Assembly (NCBI GenBank): GCA_002070265.1 | Contig: MWCX01000023.1 | Span: 62,001-126,000, forward strand | DNA: 64,000 nucleotides | DNA from: Bacteroidetes bacterium ADurb.Bin174 | GTDB lineage: Bacteria; Bacteroidota; Bacteroidia; Bacteroidales; Paludibacteraceae | Reading direction: 5' to 3' | Shown here: piece by piece, positions 17,261-26,466 of the stretch | How the letters are laid out: each line of letters begins with the position of its first letter | Numbering within the stretch: the first letter of the stretch is position 1 | Translations under genes and position numbers: made by a program | The notes under the pieces: generated by a model | Databases searched by the model: none | What the model was told of the DNA's origin: nothing | Seen by the model: only the letters and a program-made list of their open reading frames with translations

Positions 17261-20047
17261 TTAAAAATTCAACTTTACACCTGCATCAAAACGGAAATTA
17301 TAATATTCTACTTGATAAGTATATTCCTGACTTCCCTGATAATAACGCAATGGCTGATTGAGAATGTTATTTACATTGGCAAAGATATTAACATATTTTC
17401 CAATACTCAAATTGGCATTGAAATCAAGATAATTTACTTTGTCATAATATACGTCTTGATAGGCTGATTCCCCTAATTCATCAATAAAATCAGATGCAAA
17501 ATTATAGGATAAACGAGCGGAAAACTTGCGACTATTAAATCCTAATGCTGCATTAAGCGTGTGAGTTGGAGTTCCCGGAAGACTTAATTTTTCATTTTCG
17601 CGACCCTCGTAGTTGAAGTCTTTCACTGCAGAATGATTGTATGTGTAGTTGGTGTAAACATTGAAGTAACGTAAGAAACCGGGTAAGAAACTTAAATTTT
17701 GCTGCATGGCAACTTCAAATCCCAATAAGTCGGCATTACCACCATTGATGGGCTGTCTAAACTCTTTCCAAGTACGATTCATATACTCATAGTTATCATA
17801 ACGGCTCTCCACAATAAAATTCTGAATATCTTTATAGAAAACACCGGCTGAAAACAATCCTCCATTTACGTAATATTCCATCATCAAGTCAAAGTTCATT
17901 GATTTTGTTGGCACTAATTTCGGATTACCAATTTCAATCCTTTCATTCTCAAAACTTATTGATTGGCGAGGTGTTAAGTCGGTGTATTTTGGACGAGCCA
18001 AGGTATTTGTCCAAGCAGCCTTGATCTTAAAGTCGTCGTTTACATCCCATTTAGCGATAACACTAGGTAGGAGGTTGATGTACGAGCTGGGATCTCCTTT
18101 TACAGGATTAATTGCATCCTCATCTTCATCCCATTGAAAAGCATTGTACGCTAATGAGGTGTGTTCCATTCTCATACCTAAAACGAGATCAACCTTGTCG
18201 ATTAGGCGTTGGTCATAACGAAGATAAGAACCGATAACTCTTTCTTTTGCATCAAAATTGGCTAAATCTTCTTCAAGAATACGGCTTTTTTCAAAATTGT
18301 CATTTCCGTCGAACTGAAGGTCACCAAAGACTTTTCTGTCGGGGAATTTACCTGCCGCATAATTTCCTGCTAAAAAGTTGGAGCGAGTTTGGTCAATCAA
18401 GTTATCTGCAACCAGTGCATCAAACTCATCTTCATAAGTATCAACAGGCTCGTATTCATAATATTCCACATCGTTTCTTTTGGTTTTAAACTTGAAAGAT
18501 GCACCAAATGCCAATCCGTTTTTCCATGTATCTGTAGGATTGAAAGGTAGCGAAAAGTCCAATTTGCCTGATAAATCTTCGTCGTAAGTATATTGTAATG
18601 ATTCGGTGATTTCGTTTAATCCAAAATTATTATAGTCGTTGATGTCAAAGTCATTGCCATCCTTTTTAAATCCGGAAGCCATTGGTTTGCGCGGATTTGA
18701 CAAATCATTATTAAACGTAAAGTACTTAGTTCTGTAATTGATATAACGCTCATTGGGACGTCTTTCCGATGCTTTAGAGTAATTGGTTTTCCAATCCATC
18801 ATTAACTTACTGATGTTGTGATTGCCACCCAAGGAAAATGTCATCACTTGCTGGTCTTCGAGACGGGCATATTTAGTGTCTTTTGTTCCGAATTTTACTT
18901 GACGCTCCATCCGTCCCTCATAACTGCCATCATCTTGGGGAGATATATTTCTGATCCTCATCCGATAACGATTTTCCCAGTCGTAACGTTTGTTATACAT
19001 CCCGTTAAACTCTATTTTATGGTCGGGGTTGATTACATAATCCAATGCCAATGAATAGCTTTGACGCTGACGATGCACAAAATACTGACGTACTTGGTAA
19101 TCTTCGACGTAGAGCTTTCCATCATCGGTCTTATCCCAAGTAAACTCCGCATTGTCTGAACCAAGCGGATTGTCCTGAAACGAAATAGCGGCAACCATTC
19201 CAAGTCTGTCCTTTATAAAACGGTCACCGTAACTCAAGCCTAGGTTTATCATCGGTTTTTCCGAAATCAGGTTGTAACCGCTTCCTCCCATTGCCGTGAT
19301 CCTGCGTCCAACAGGTTGACTTTTGGTAACTAAATTCACTGTTCCCCCAATGGCATCGGCATCCATTTCAGGCATGATCACCTTGTTAACTTCAATGGTT
19401 TGAATCATATCCGATGGAATAAGGTCAAGCTGTACGGAGCGTATGTCGGCTTCTGCAGAAGGAACGCGCGTACCGTCGATAGTTACTGAACTCAAGTCGG
19501 GTGAAGTACCACGAATGTGCCCGAAACGAGCTTCACCTTGGTCATACTGCACACTAATCCCCGGAATTCGCTTCAGCGCATCACCGATATTAGAGTCGGG
19601 AAATCGAGCTACCTGGTCTGCCGAAATTACGTTGGTAACGTTGATGTTGTTTTTTTGTCGCGACATAGCTCTATGTTGTGCATTTAAAGCCGTTACCACA
19701 ACTTCTTCTATTAGTAATCCCTCTTTCAACACAATATTATTCAATGGAACAGTACGGTTGTTGACTACAGTAACGGTTTGTTCAACTGGATTATAGCCGA
19801 CATAGTTAACTCTCACCAGATAAGTTCCATTTTCAAGTCCTGTAAGTCGGAAAAAACCATCAATATCCGAAATAGTTCCAAAATTGGTCCCTTCAATTTT
19901 TATGGTTGCACCGGGAAGCACGTACCCCATCTCATCAACAACTCGTCCGGTTAATGCTCCGTGCGATGCAAATTCAGCAGGGACTTCAGCAAATAAATTA
20001 GCCAAAGTGCTAAAAACCAGTAAAGTAGCAATAATAATTTTCTTCAT
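17261..20047 (-). CDS. TonB-dependent receptor with N-terminal carboxypeptidase-like domain
   Basis: The ATG giving MKKIIIATLLVFSTLANLFAEV is chosen because it opens a normal signal peptide; an upstream ATG at 20092 would add 15 hydrophobic residues. A carboxypeptidase D regulatory-like domain (about 30-115: TGRVVDEMGYVLPGATIKIE) is followed by a plug (DALKRIPGISVQYDQG, RGTSPDLSSVTIDGTRVP, DAIGGTVNL) and a 22-stranded barrel ending FDAGVKLNF. The plug resembles the Caulobacter-type TonB receptor family rather than SusC, and no SusD partner is present. Co-transcribed with the phosphoesterase; uptake of a phosphorylated nutrient is inferred. Confidence 0.92.
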   Translation of the reverse strand: MKKIIIATLLVFSTLANLFAEVPAEFASHGALTGRVVDEMGYVLPGATIKIEGTNFGTISDIDGFFRLTGLENGTYLVRVNYVGYNPVEQTVTVVNNRTVPLNNIVLKEGLLIEEVVVTALNAQHRAMSRQKNNINVTNVISADQVARFPDSNIGDALKRIPGISVQYDQGEARFGHIRGTSPDLSSVTIDGTRVPSAEADIRSVQLDLIPSDMIQTIEVNKVIMPEMDADAIGGTVNLVTKSQPVGRRITAMGGSGYNLISEKPMINLGLSYGDRFIKDRLGMVAAISFQDNPLGSDNAEFTWDKTDDGKLYVEDYQVRQYFVHRQRQSYSLALDYVINPDHKIEFNGMYNKRYDWENRYRMRIRNISPQDDGSYEGRMERQVKFGTKDTKYARLEDQQVMTFSLGGNHNISKLMMDWKTNYSKASERRPNERYINYRTKYFTFNNDLSNPRKPMASGFKKDGNDFDINDYNNFGLNEITESLQYTYDEDLSGKLDFSLPFNPTDTWKNGLAFGASFKFKTKRNDVEYYEYEPVDTYEDEFDALVADNLIDQTRSNFLAGNYAAGKFPDRKVFGDLQFDGNDNFEKSRILEEDLANFDAKERVIGSYLRYDQRLIDKVDLVLGMRMEHTSLAYNAFQWDEDEDAINPVKGDPSSYINLLPSVIAKWDVNDDFKIKAAWTNTLARPKYTDLTPRQSISFENERIEIGNPKLVPTKSMNFDLMMEYYVNGGLFSAGVFYKDIQNFIVESRYDNYEYMNRTWKEFRQPINGGNADLLGFEVAMQQNLSFLPGFLRYFNVYTNYTYNHSAVKDFNYEGRENEKLSLPGTPTHTLNAALGFNSRKFSARLSYNFASDFIDELGESAYQDVYYDKVNYLDFNANLSIGKYVNIFANVNNILNQPLRYYQGSQEYTYQVEYYNFRFDAGVKLNF

Positions 20048-20154
20048 TTGTACATTCTTTAGAATTAAAATACAAAGAAAAGTTTTTAACATTACAGAAT
20101 GATTGAGACTTTATGAAGAAAATATTACACTAGTATTTCACACTTTAATTTTGA

Positions 20155-21255
20155 TTATTTAGGCGCCGTGTGATACAGATAAGCACCAATGATGAGGAAT
20201 ATGATGTTGGGTAGCCAGACAGCAAGGAAAGGCGACATGGCACCGCTGACTGAAAAAGAGGATGACATGGTAGAAAACAGAATGTACAAAGCACTCAGCG
20301 CTAATCCTATCCCCAAATGTAAGCCGATTCCTCCCTTTACTTTTCTAGAAGAAAGTGAAACGCCCATCAAGGTCATGATAAAAGCTGCAAGCGGCATGGA
20401 AAATCTTTTATGGTATTCGTCTTCAAAGGCTTGAGTATTACCGATACCCCTGTTTTTCAATCTTTCCAAATGTTCTCTTAACTCTCTGTTGTTGAGTTGG
20501 GCGCTTTCTTTTGAAGTTATGAAAAATTCTTCAGGTTGCACCTTGATTATTGTGTCCATAGAAAAACCCTTTGTGATGCTTTCATGCATTCCGTCAAAAT
20601 TTCTCAATAGATATTCTGATAATTTCCAGTTATAGAGAGTGTCCCAGCTAATAGTCTCGGCAGTCAGTCTCGAAGTAAGGATTTTTCCTTCGAACTTTTC
20701 CAATGAAAATCTGTAACCTTTGTTCTGTGTTTTTTCAAAACGCTCAATGTACATGATGACACCGGGTTCAATTTCCATTTGGATGTTACGGGCATAGCTG
20801 GTTTTGAATTTTTTGATATAATCGTTTTCAAATGCCAATAATTTTTCGTTGGATCTTGGAATCACATATCCGCCTAAAAAGAATGACATCAGGCAGATAA
20901 GAGTCGCAGAAAGAAAATATGGTTTCATCAATCGCCTGAAACTGATGCCACTGGCAAGCATGGCAACAATTTCGGTGTTGGCAGCCATTTTGGAAGTGAA
21001 AAATATAACTGAAATAAAGGTGAACAGCGGAGTAAACATGTTCATGTAAAACGGAATGAAATTCAGATAATAGTCAAAAATGATGGCTCGGACTGGAGCA
21101 TTATTGTCAAAAAATTCATCCAATTTTTCGGTCAGGTCAAAAATGACGGCAATACTTAAAATTAGTACTATAGAGAAAAAGAAAGTACCTAGAAACTTTT
21201 TAATGATATAAGTATCTATCCTTTTCAATCCTATTTTCTGATAATCAAATGCCAT
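20155..21255 (-). CDS. LptF/LptG family LPS-export permease
   Basis: 366 residues, usual for the family. Starts with KRIDTYIIKKFLGTFFFSIV, the conserved cytoplasmic-plus-first-helix block; three N-terminal and three C-terminal membrane helices surround a periplasmic beta-jellyroll (about 130-260). The C-terminal HKRFSMPLAAFIMTLMGVSL block is typical. It forms the inner-membrane gate of the Lpt bridge with LptB. Bacteroidota often have a single or split pair; whether this is LptF or LptG cannot be set here. LptC is encoded at 57491, far away. Confidence 0.9.
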   Translation of the reverse strand: MAFDYQKIGLKRIDTYIIKKFLGTFFFSIVLILSIAVIFDLTEKLDEFFDNNAPVRAIIFDYYLNFIPFYMNMFTPLFTFISVIFFTSKMAANTEIVAMLASGISFRRLMKPYFLSATLICLMSFFLGGYVIPRSNEKLLAFENDYIKKFKTSYARNIQMEIEPGVIMYIERFEKTQNKGYRFSLEKFEGKILTSRLTAETISWDTLYNWKLSEYLLRNFDGMHESITKGFSMDTIIKVQPEEFFITSKESAQLNNRELREHLERLKNRGIGNTQAFEDEYHKRFSMPLAAFIMTLMGVSLSSRKVKGGIGLHLGIGLALSALYILFSTMSSSFSVSGAMSPFLAVWLPNIIFLIIGAYLYHTAPK

Positions 21256-21302
21256 GAAATTATGTGTTTCGTTGTCGGAATTTATCTATGTTTTGACATA
21301 AT

Positions 21303-21372
21303 TGGCGGTGTCTCATATTGTCCAACTGCTGCGTTACTTTCGATATTCGGGCTCAGTTACATACCTCACGCT
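21303..21372. repeat. MITE-like repeat, truncated copy
   Basis: TGGCGGTGTCTCATATTG, then AACTGCTGCGTTACTTTCGA and GGGCTCAGTTACATAC, matching the reverse complement of the right half of the copies at 4876 and 15352. The second inverted end is missing; the copy stops at the stop codon of the acyltransferase gene. Confidence 0.75.
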
Positions 21373-21912
21373 TTAACGTAAAAATTTTTCCGGAAAACGG
21401 GCTTGCACGTCTTTGTAAAATGCCCGGATATATTTTAAATCAGCCTTTTCATCGCCTGTTGGAATGAAGATTTCCGTTATTCCCACTTCTTTTTTCCCAT
21501 AATCTATATAAGCCAATTGGATGGGAACATTAGCCTTTACGGCAATGTGATAAAAACCCATTTTCCATTTCTTCACCAAAGAACGTGTACCCTCAGGCGT
21601 AATGGCAATGTGGAAAGAATCGGATTGCCTGAATCTTTCAGCCACCTGATCGGTTGTAGCTGTTTTTTTGTTTCTCTCAATAGGCATACCTCCCATGGCA
21701 CCAAAAATTAAGTTGAGCGGAAAAACGAACCATGATTTTTTAATCATAAAGGATAATTTTCTTTTCAATGCCCAGCAGCTTAATTTTCCTATTATAAAAT
21801 CCCAATTGCTCGTGTGAGGCGCGAGACATATCACGCTTTTGGGAGGTTCTTCTACTGTGACTTTTATCGTCCATCCTGCTATTCGCAGTATCCAACGACT
21901 AAGTTTCTGCAT
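21373..21912 (-). CDS. Lysophospholipid acyltransferase-family protein
   Basis: 179 residues. PHTSNWDFIIGK (about 32-43) is the acyltransferase HxxxxD motif (His33, Asp38), GGMPIERNKK corresponds to the second block, and ITPEGTRSLVKKW the third (EGTRS). The protein is short compared with PlsC and resembles the glycerol acyltransferase group seen in Bacteroidota. It probably acylates a lysolipid at the inner membrane. The stop codon abuts a MITE-like repeat, but the end of the protein appears normal. Confidence 0.85.
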   Translation of the reverse strand: MQKLSRWILRIAGWTIKVTVEEPPKSVICLAPHTSNWDFIIGKLSCWALKRKLSFMIKKSWFVFPLNLIFGAMGGMPIERNKKTATTDQVAERFRQSDSFHIAITPEGTRSLVKKWKMGFYHIAVKANVPIQLAYIDYGKKEVGITEIFIPTGDEKADLKYIRAFYKDVQARFPEKFLR

Positions 21913-21998
21913 GTCATGTATATTGAATTGAGTGCAAAGCTACAATTTTTTGTTGATAACTCGCCTGCAGACAGACCAAAAAACTGTCAGTTTATTTG

Positions 21999-22006
21999 TA
22001 TTTTTG
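21999..22006 (+). promoter_or_regulatory. -7 promoter box for pcrA
   Basis: TATTTTTG, 21 nt before the ATG of pcrA and between divergent genes. Confidence 0.45.
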
Positions 22007-22027
22007 TAGGTTGAAAAATTAAGATGT

Positions 22028-24394
22028 ATGAGGTTTTTAGATGAATTAAATGATAATCAGCGAAAAGCAGTTGAATTTGTTGATGGTGCTTCGCTGGTTA
22101 TTGCGGGTGCCGGTTCGGGAAAAACACGTGTGCTGACTTATAAAATTGCTTATTTGCTGAAAAAGGGATTTGCCCCGTCTTCAATTTTGGCATTGACATT
22201 CACGAATAAAGCAGCCCGTGAAATGAAAAGCAGAATTGCCGATTTAGTAGGAGAGCGGATAGCGCGCTACTTGTGGGTGGGGACTTTTCACTCGTTATTT
22301 TCAAGGATATTGAGATCTGAAGCCGGTACAATAGGGTTCACCGGTAATTTCACCATTTACGATACCGCTGATTCCAATTCTCTAATTAAATCCATCATCA
22401 AAGGATTAAACTTGGATGATAAAATTTACAGACCCGGGTTGGTCCAGAACCGCATCTCAACGGCAAAAAACAATTTGATAACTCCCGGAGCCTATGCTTC
22501 TAATGAGGAACTGATGACCGCTGACAAACATGCTCGTGTGCCGCGCATCCAAGAGATATACAGGATTTATACTGAAAAATGCAAGCAGTCCGATGCCATG
22601 GATTTTGATGATTTGTTATTGCAAACCAATATATTGTTTCGCGATCATCCCGAAGTATTACAAAAATATCGTGAGCGATTTAATTATATTCTGGTTGATG
22701 AATATCAGGACACCAATTATGCTCAATACTTAATAATTAGAAAGCTTTCTGAAGGACACGAACGAATTTGTGTGGTGGGAGATGATTCGCAAAGTATCTA
22801 TTCTTTCAGGGGGGCAAATATTGACAATATTCTTCAGTTTAAAAATAATTATCAATCGGCACAGGTGTTTAAGTTGGAGCGAAACTATCGTTCTACCAAG
22901 ATGATAGTCAACGCAGCAAACAGCTTGATTGACAAAAATAAAAATCGAATTCCCAAGAAAGTTTATACGGAAAAGCAAGATGGGGAGAAAATCAAGGTCT
23001 TGCAACTTTATTCTGATTTCGAGGAAGCTACTGTCGTTTCCGAGTACGTCATAGAATTAAAAGAGTCGGAAGAGTATGCGTACAAGGATATTGCAATTTT
23101 ATACCGCACCAATGCGCAATCGCGTGTATTGGAAGACCAAATGCGCAAGGGGGGAGTTCCTTACAGAATTTACGGCGGACTTTCTTTTTATCAGCGCAAA
23201 GAGATCAAAGATGTGATCGCCTATTGTCGTTTAATATGTAATCCTGCCGACGAAGAGGCGCTTAAACGTTGTATCAATACACCCACTCGGGGGATTGGGG
23301 ACACCACGGTAAATAAAGTTTTGGAAACGGCTGCGTTGCACGGTGTCACTGCCTGGGAGGTGATGGGTGATATACTGAAATATAACTTGCCCGTTCACTC
23401 CGGAACAGCCAATAAGTTGACTGATTTCAGGGAGATGATATCAACTTTTATGGAACAAAAAGATGTGTTGGATGCTTACCAATTGGTTGATTCTGTGATT
23501 AAAACAACAGGAATGATCAGGGATACCTATACGGATAATTCTCCGGAAAGCATCAGCAGGCGTGAAAATATTGAGGAGTTGGTGAATGCCATTCGTGAGT
23601 TTTGTGAAATGAAAACAGATGCAGGTGAACAGGCTTTGTTGGTAGATTTTTTAGCGGAAGTTTCATTGTTGACAGACCAAGATACGGATAAGAACGGTGA
23701 TGAAGATAAGGTTACTTTGATGACGGTGCATGCTGCCAAAGGCCTGGAGTTTAAGGTGGTGTTTGTGGTAGGTATGGAGGAAGAATTATTCCCATCGTCC
23801 TTTTCCATGGATAGCGCTCGTGAGTTGGAAGAGGAGCGGCGGTTGTTTTATGTGGCAATTACCAGGGCAGAAGAGCGTTGCTTTATTACCTATGCTAAAT
23901 CCCGCTTTAGAAACGGAGAGTTGAATTTTGTCAATCCCAGCCGTTTTATCAAAGATATTGATTCCAAATACTTGGATTTTCCGGTGCAGCAAACCATTCC
24001 ATCATCGTCCAATTTTGTTGATGAGGATGAGGAAATAGAAAATTTCTCAGGATTCAGAAATGCAGGAACCCGATTTACACGTACTTCTACCCGCACTTAT
24101 TATCCAAAACAACAAACACAAGAAAAACCTGTTTACTATGATACTCCAAATCCTGCCCGCAAGCTTACCAGGTTGAAAAACTCACCTGCAACCTCTGCAA
24201 TAAATACGGATTTAAATGAAACGTTCGTACCCACTATCCCTGTAGGAAAATTTGTAAAGCATGCCATGTTTGGTGTAGGGAAAGTACTTTCAGTCAGCAT
24301 GTCAGGAGCCAACGAAAAAGCGGAAATTGACTTTGGAGAAAAAGGAGTGAAAACCTTGTTGCTAAAGTTTGCAAAATTGGAGGTTCTGGATTAA
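22028..24394 (+). CDS. pcrA: ATP-dependent DNA helicase, UvrD/PcrA family
   Basis: 788 residues. Superfamily 1 motifs are in order: AGAGSGKTRVL (about 27-37), LTFTNKAAREM, LVDEYQDTN, VVGDDSQSIYSFRGA, LERNYRST, LMTVHAAKGLEFKVVFV and EEERRLFYVAITRAEER. The C-terminal ~60 residues (VGKFVKHAMFGVGKVLSV) form the Tudor-like domain that binds RNA polymerase in PcrA. The enzyme unwinds DNA 3'-5' in repair and removes RecA or stalled polymerase. No defect seen. Confidence 0.94.
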   Translation: MRFLDELNDNQRKAVEFVDGASLVIAGAGSGKTRVLTYKIAYLLKKGFAPSSILALTFTNKAAREMKSRIADLVGERIARYLWVGTFHSLFSRILRSEAGTIGFTGNFTIYDTADSNSLIKSIIKGLNLDDKIYRPGLVQNRISTAKNNLITPGAYASNEELMTADKHARVPRIQEIYRIYTEKCKQSDAMDFDDLLLQTNILFRDHPEVLQKYRERFNYILVDEYQDTNYAQYLIIRKLSEGHERICVVGDDSQSIYSFRGANIDNILQFKNNYQSAQVFKLERNYRSTKMIVNAANSLIDKNKNRIPKKVYTEKQDGEKIKVLQLYSDFEEATVVSEYVIELKESEEYAYKDIAILYRTNAQSRVLEDQMRKGGVPYRIYGGLSFYQRKEIKDVIAYCRLICNPADEEALKRCINTPTRGIGDTTVNKVLETAALHGVTAWEVMGDILKYNLPVHSGTANKLTDFREMISTFMEQKDVLDAYQLVDSVIKTTGMIRDTYTDNSPESISRRENIEELVNAIREFCEMKTDAGEQALLVDFLAEVSLLTDQDTDKNGDEDKVTLMTVHAAKGLEFKVVFVVGMEEELFPSSFSMDSARELEEERRLFYVAITRAEERCFITYAKSRFRNGELNFVNPSRFIKDIDSKYLDFPVQQTIPSSSNFVDEDEEIENFSGFRNAGTRFTRTSTRTYYPKQQTQEKPVYYDTPNPARKLTRLKNSPATSAINTDLNETFVPTIPVGKFVKHAMFGVGKVLSVSMSGANEKAEIDFGEKGVKTLLLKFAKLEVLD

Positions 24395-24419
24395 AAGTGC
24401 ATCACATGAAAAGTTTACC

Positions 24420-24427
24420 TACCTTTG
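24420..24427 (+). promoter_or_regulatory. -7 promoter box for the 24453 gene
   Basis: TACCTTTG fits TAnnTTTG, 25 nt before the ATG and just after the pcrA stop. It argues for the ATG at 24453 and against a longer frame starting inside pcrA. Confidence 0.5.
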
Positions 24428-24452
24428 TGCCCGAAAAATTAAATTACACGCA

Positions 24453-25031
24453 ATGAAGAAATTCCTATTGGTATTGGTTGGTGTTCTATTTATTAATATT
24501 GTTTCTTCCCAAGAAGAGAAGAGAAATTTATACAGTGGCGGGATGCTGATTGTTCAACCTGGTATGACTATCGCCACCAACGAACATCAGGATATTAGAC
24601 ATATGAGTACGGCGGTAGGAGGCATTCTGCGCTTGTATTTTTGTGATTATCTAACGGCCGGATTGTATGGAGGGAGTCAAAAAACTTCCTATCCTACGGC
24701 AGGTTCAAAAAATTCCTATTTTAATCTTGGATATGGTGGCGCATTCTTCGGATATAGCCGGCAAATCCATAAGTTTAGATATACGGCTTCACTGTATGCA
24801 GGCATGGGTGCAATCAGTAATTTGCATGTCAGTAGTCAAGCTGAAAACCACTTGACAGATGCCGATCTCTATAAGGTTTCTACTTTTTTATATTCGCCTA
24901 TTTTCAGTGTAGATTACGCGTTGACCCGAAGAATTTACGCGACCTGTCAAGTAGTGTGTCTGACCGGAAAGTATAATGCATCTCAGTTTTATAATCCGGT
25001 GCTTCAATTGGGATTATTGTTCAGCAGATAA
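24453..25031 (+). CDS. Exported barrel-like protein, unknown function
   Basis: 192 residues from ATG 24453, which opens the signal peptide MKKFLLVLVGVLFINIVSSQ; a longer frame from 24369 would overlap pcrA and put the signal inside the protein. The mature part has repeated short amphipathic strands (GGILRLYFCDYLTAGLYGGSQ, YTASLYAGMGAI) and ends VLQLGLLFSR, consistent with an outer-membrane or periplasmic barrel. Family not recognised. Its last 18 bases overlap the convergent tcdA gene. Confidence 0.75.
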   Translation: MKKFLLVLVGVLFINIVSSQEEKRNLYSGGMLIVQPGMTIATNEHQDIRHMSTAVGGILRLYFCDYLTAGLYGGSQKTSYPTAGSKNSYFNLGYGGAFFGYSRQIHKFRYTASLYAGMGAISNLHVSSQAENHLTDADLYKVSTFLYSPIFSVDYALTRRIYATCQVVCLTGKYNASQFYNPVLQLGLLFSR

Positions 25032-25793
25032 ATTTGTGGTGGATTGATCCAGCGCTTTCGCCACTAAACTCGCTATGGTCAGTCCGAATATAGCCGGCAT
25101 ATATGAACTTGTGCCGTTTAGTTTTGCTTTTTTGCTGTCCCACGTGGAGGCTTGGTTAGAGGCAATAGATGCATATACAGAAGGATCTAAGGCTGTCTGT
25201 TCTCCCTTGTTGGGATAGATTTCGTCACTGTAAACGCACAGGAATTTTTTGCCGACTCCCCCTTGTTTCTTTATTTTTGTTCGTAAAGCCGCAGCAAGTG
25301 GACAGCCGGTTACTTTCCAAAATTCTGCAACTTTGACCCGACCCGGGTCTGTTTTTAAAGCCGCTCCCATAGATGAGAAGAATACAGCCTCAGTTTTGGT
25401 GGCTTCTTGGATCAAATGTACTTTATTGGATAAACTGTCAATGGCATCAATGATGAAGTCGTAGTTTTGTAATTCGAAAGATGCGGCTGTTTCCGGTGTG
25501 TAAACGGCTTGTAGAGCAATTATTTTCGCTTGCGGATTGATGGCAGACAAGCGTTCTTTCAAAACTTTAACTTTGACTTTTCCAACGGATTCAGTGGTCG
25601 CCATCAGTTGCCGATTGATGTTTGTAATGCTTACTACGTCTGAATCTACAATGGTCAAGCTGCCTATTCCCATGCGAATCAAAGCTTCGGCACACCAACT
25701 GCCTACACCTCCGACTCCGAATAGAACAACACGTGTTGACCAGGCTTTATCTATAAAGTCTTTGCCAAACAATAATTCAGTTCGCTGAAACAT
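25014..25793 (-). CDS. tcdA: tRNA threonylcarbamoyladenosine dehydratase (ThiF/E1-like)
   Basis: About 259 residues from MFQRTELLFG; this ATG is chosen because the family begins with an xQRTxLLxG block and because a -7 box at 25809-25816 leaves only a short leader. The ATP-binding VVLFGVGGVGSWCAEALIRMG and IVDSDVVSITNINRQ blocks identify the E1-like fold, and KTDPGRVKVAEFWKVTGCPLA is typical of TcdA. The enzyme cyclises t6A37 of tRNA to ct6A with ATP. The 3' end overlaps the convergent neighbour by 18 bp. Confidence 0.9.
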   Translation of the reverse strand: MFQRTELLFGKDFIDKAWSTRVVLFGVGGVGSWCAEALIRMGIGSLTIVDSDVVSITNINRQLMATTESVGKVKVKVLKERLSAINPQAKIIALQAVYTPETAASFELQNYDFIIDAIDSLSNKVHLIQEATKTEAVFFSSMGAALKTDPGRVKVAEFWKVTGCPLAAALRTKIKKQGGVGKKFLCVYSDEIYPNKGEQTALDPSVYASIASNQASTWDSKKAKLNGTSSYMPAIFGLTIASLVAKALDQSTTNLSAEQ

Positions 25794-25808
25794 TTCTTGC
25801 ATACTTTG

Positions 25809-25816
25809 CAAAAGTA
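25809..25816 (-). promoter_or_regulatory. -7 promoter box for tcdA
   Basis: On the minus strand TACTTTTG, matching TAnnTTTG, 15 nt before the preferred start. Confidence 0.45.
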
Positions 25817-25894
25817 ATACTTTCATTTAAATCATCCATTATCCTTTAATTACCTACTGTTCAATAACAATTCATCATTTCATAAAAATATTGT

Positions 25895-25902
25895 AACTTT
25901 GT
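25895..25902 (+). promoter_or_regulatory. -7 promoter box for the DUF1599 gene
   Basis: TAACTTTG, 21 nt before the ATG at 25924. Confidence 0.5.
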
Positions 25903-25923
25903 TGCCTGAAAAACTAATTTTTT

Positions 25924-26466
25924 ATGAGCCAAACAGACCAACAATTCGATCAGGTTGCAGCAATTTGCAGAGAGATTTATTCGTCTAAAATGAAGGACTA
26001 CGGAGCTTCATGGCGCATCATGAGAACCCGTTCCGTTACCGATCAGATTTTCATCAAAGCCAATCGCATCCGCAGCATTGAAATTAAAGGTGTTTCAAAA
26101 GTAGATGAAGGAATACGTTCTGAATTGATTGGAATCGTGAATTATGGAATTATTGGACTGATTCAATTGGAATTGGGTGTGTCTGATGAGGATGACATCG
26201 GCCGTGAGAAAGCTTTGCAATTGTATGACAAGTACATGCAAAAAGCTAAAAGATTGATGATGAACAAGAATCATGATTATGATGAGGCTTGGCGATCAAT
26301 GCGGACGGAGTCTTACACAGATTTGATTCTGATGAAAATTAACAGGACCAAAAAGATAGAAGATAACGACGGGGAAACTCTGATTTCGGAAGGTATAGAT
26401 GCCAATTATTTGGATATGATCAACTATGCTGTTTTCGGCTTGATTAAAATGGAGGAGTGTTCTTGA
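25924..26466 (+). CDS. DUF1599 protein with internal duplication
   Basis: 180 residues made of two similar halves: KMKDYGASWRIMRTRSVTDQ in the first (about 20-40) and KNHDYDEAWRSMRTESYTDL in the second (about 115-135), each followed by IxxKxNRxxxIE and later by a NYxxxGLIxxE helix. The repeated DYxxxWRxMR block is the DUF1599 signature. Function is unknown. The order DUF1599, BT_3928 family, tpiA is characteristic of Bacteroidales. The stop overlaps the next gene. Confidence 0.88.
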   Translation: MSQTDQQFDQVAAICREIYSSKMKDYGASWRIMRTRSVTDQIFIKANRIRSIEIKGVSKVDEGIRSELIGIVNYGIIGLIQLELGVSDEDDIGREKALQLYDKYMQKAKRLMMNKNHDYDEAWRSMRTESYTDLILMKINRTKKIEDNDGETLISEGIDANYLDMINYAVFGLIKMEECS

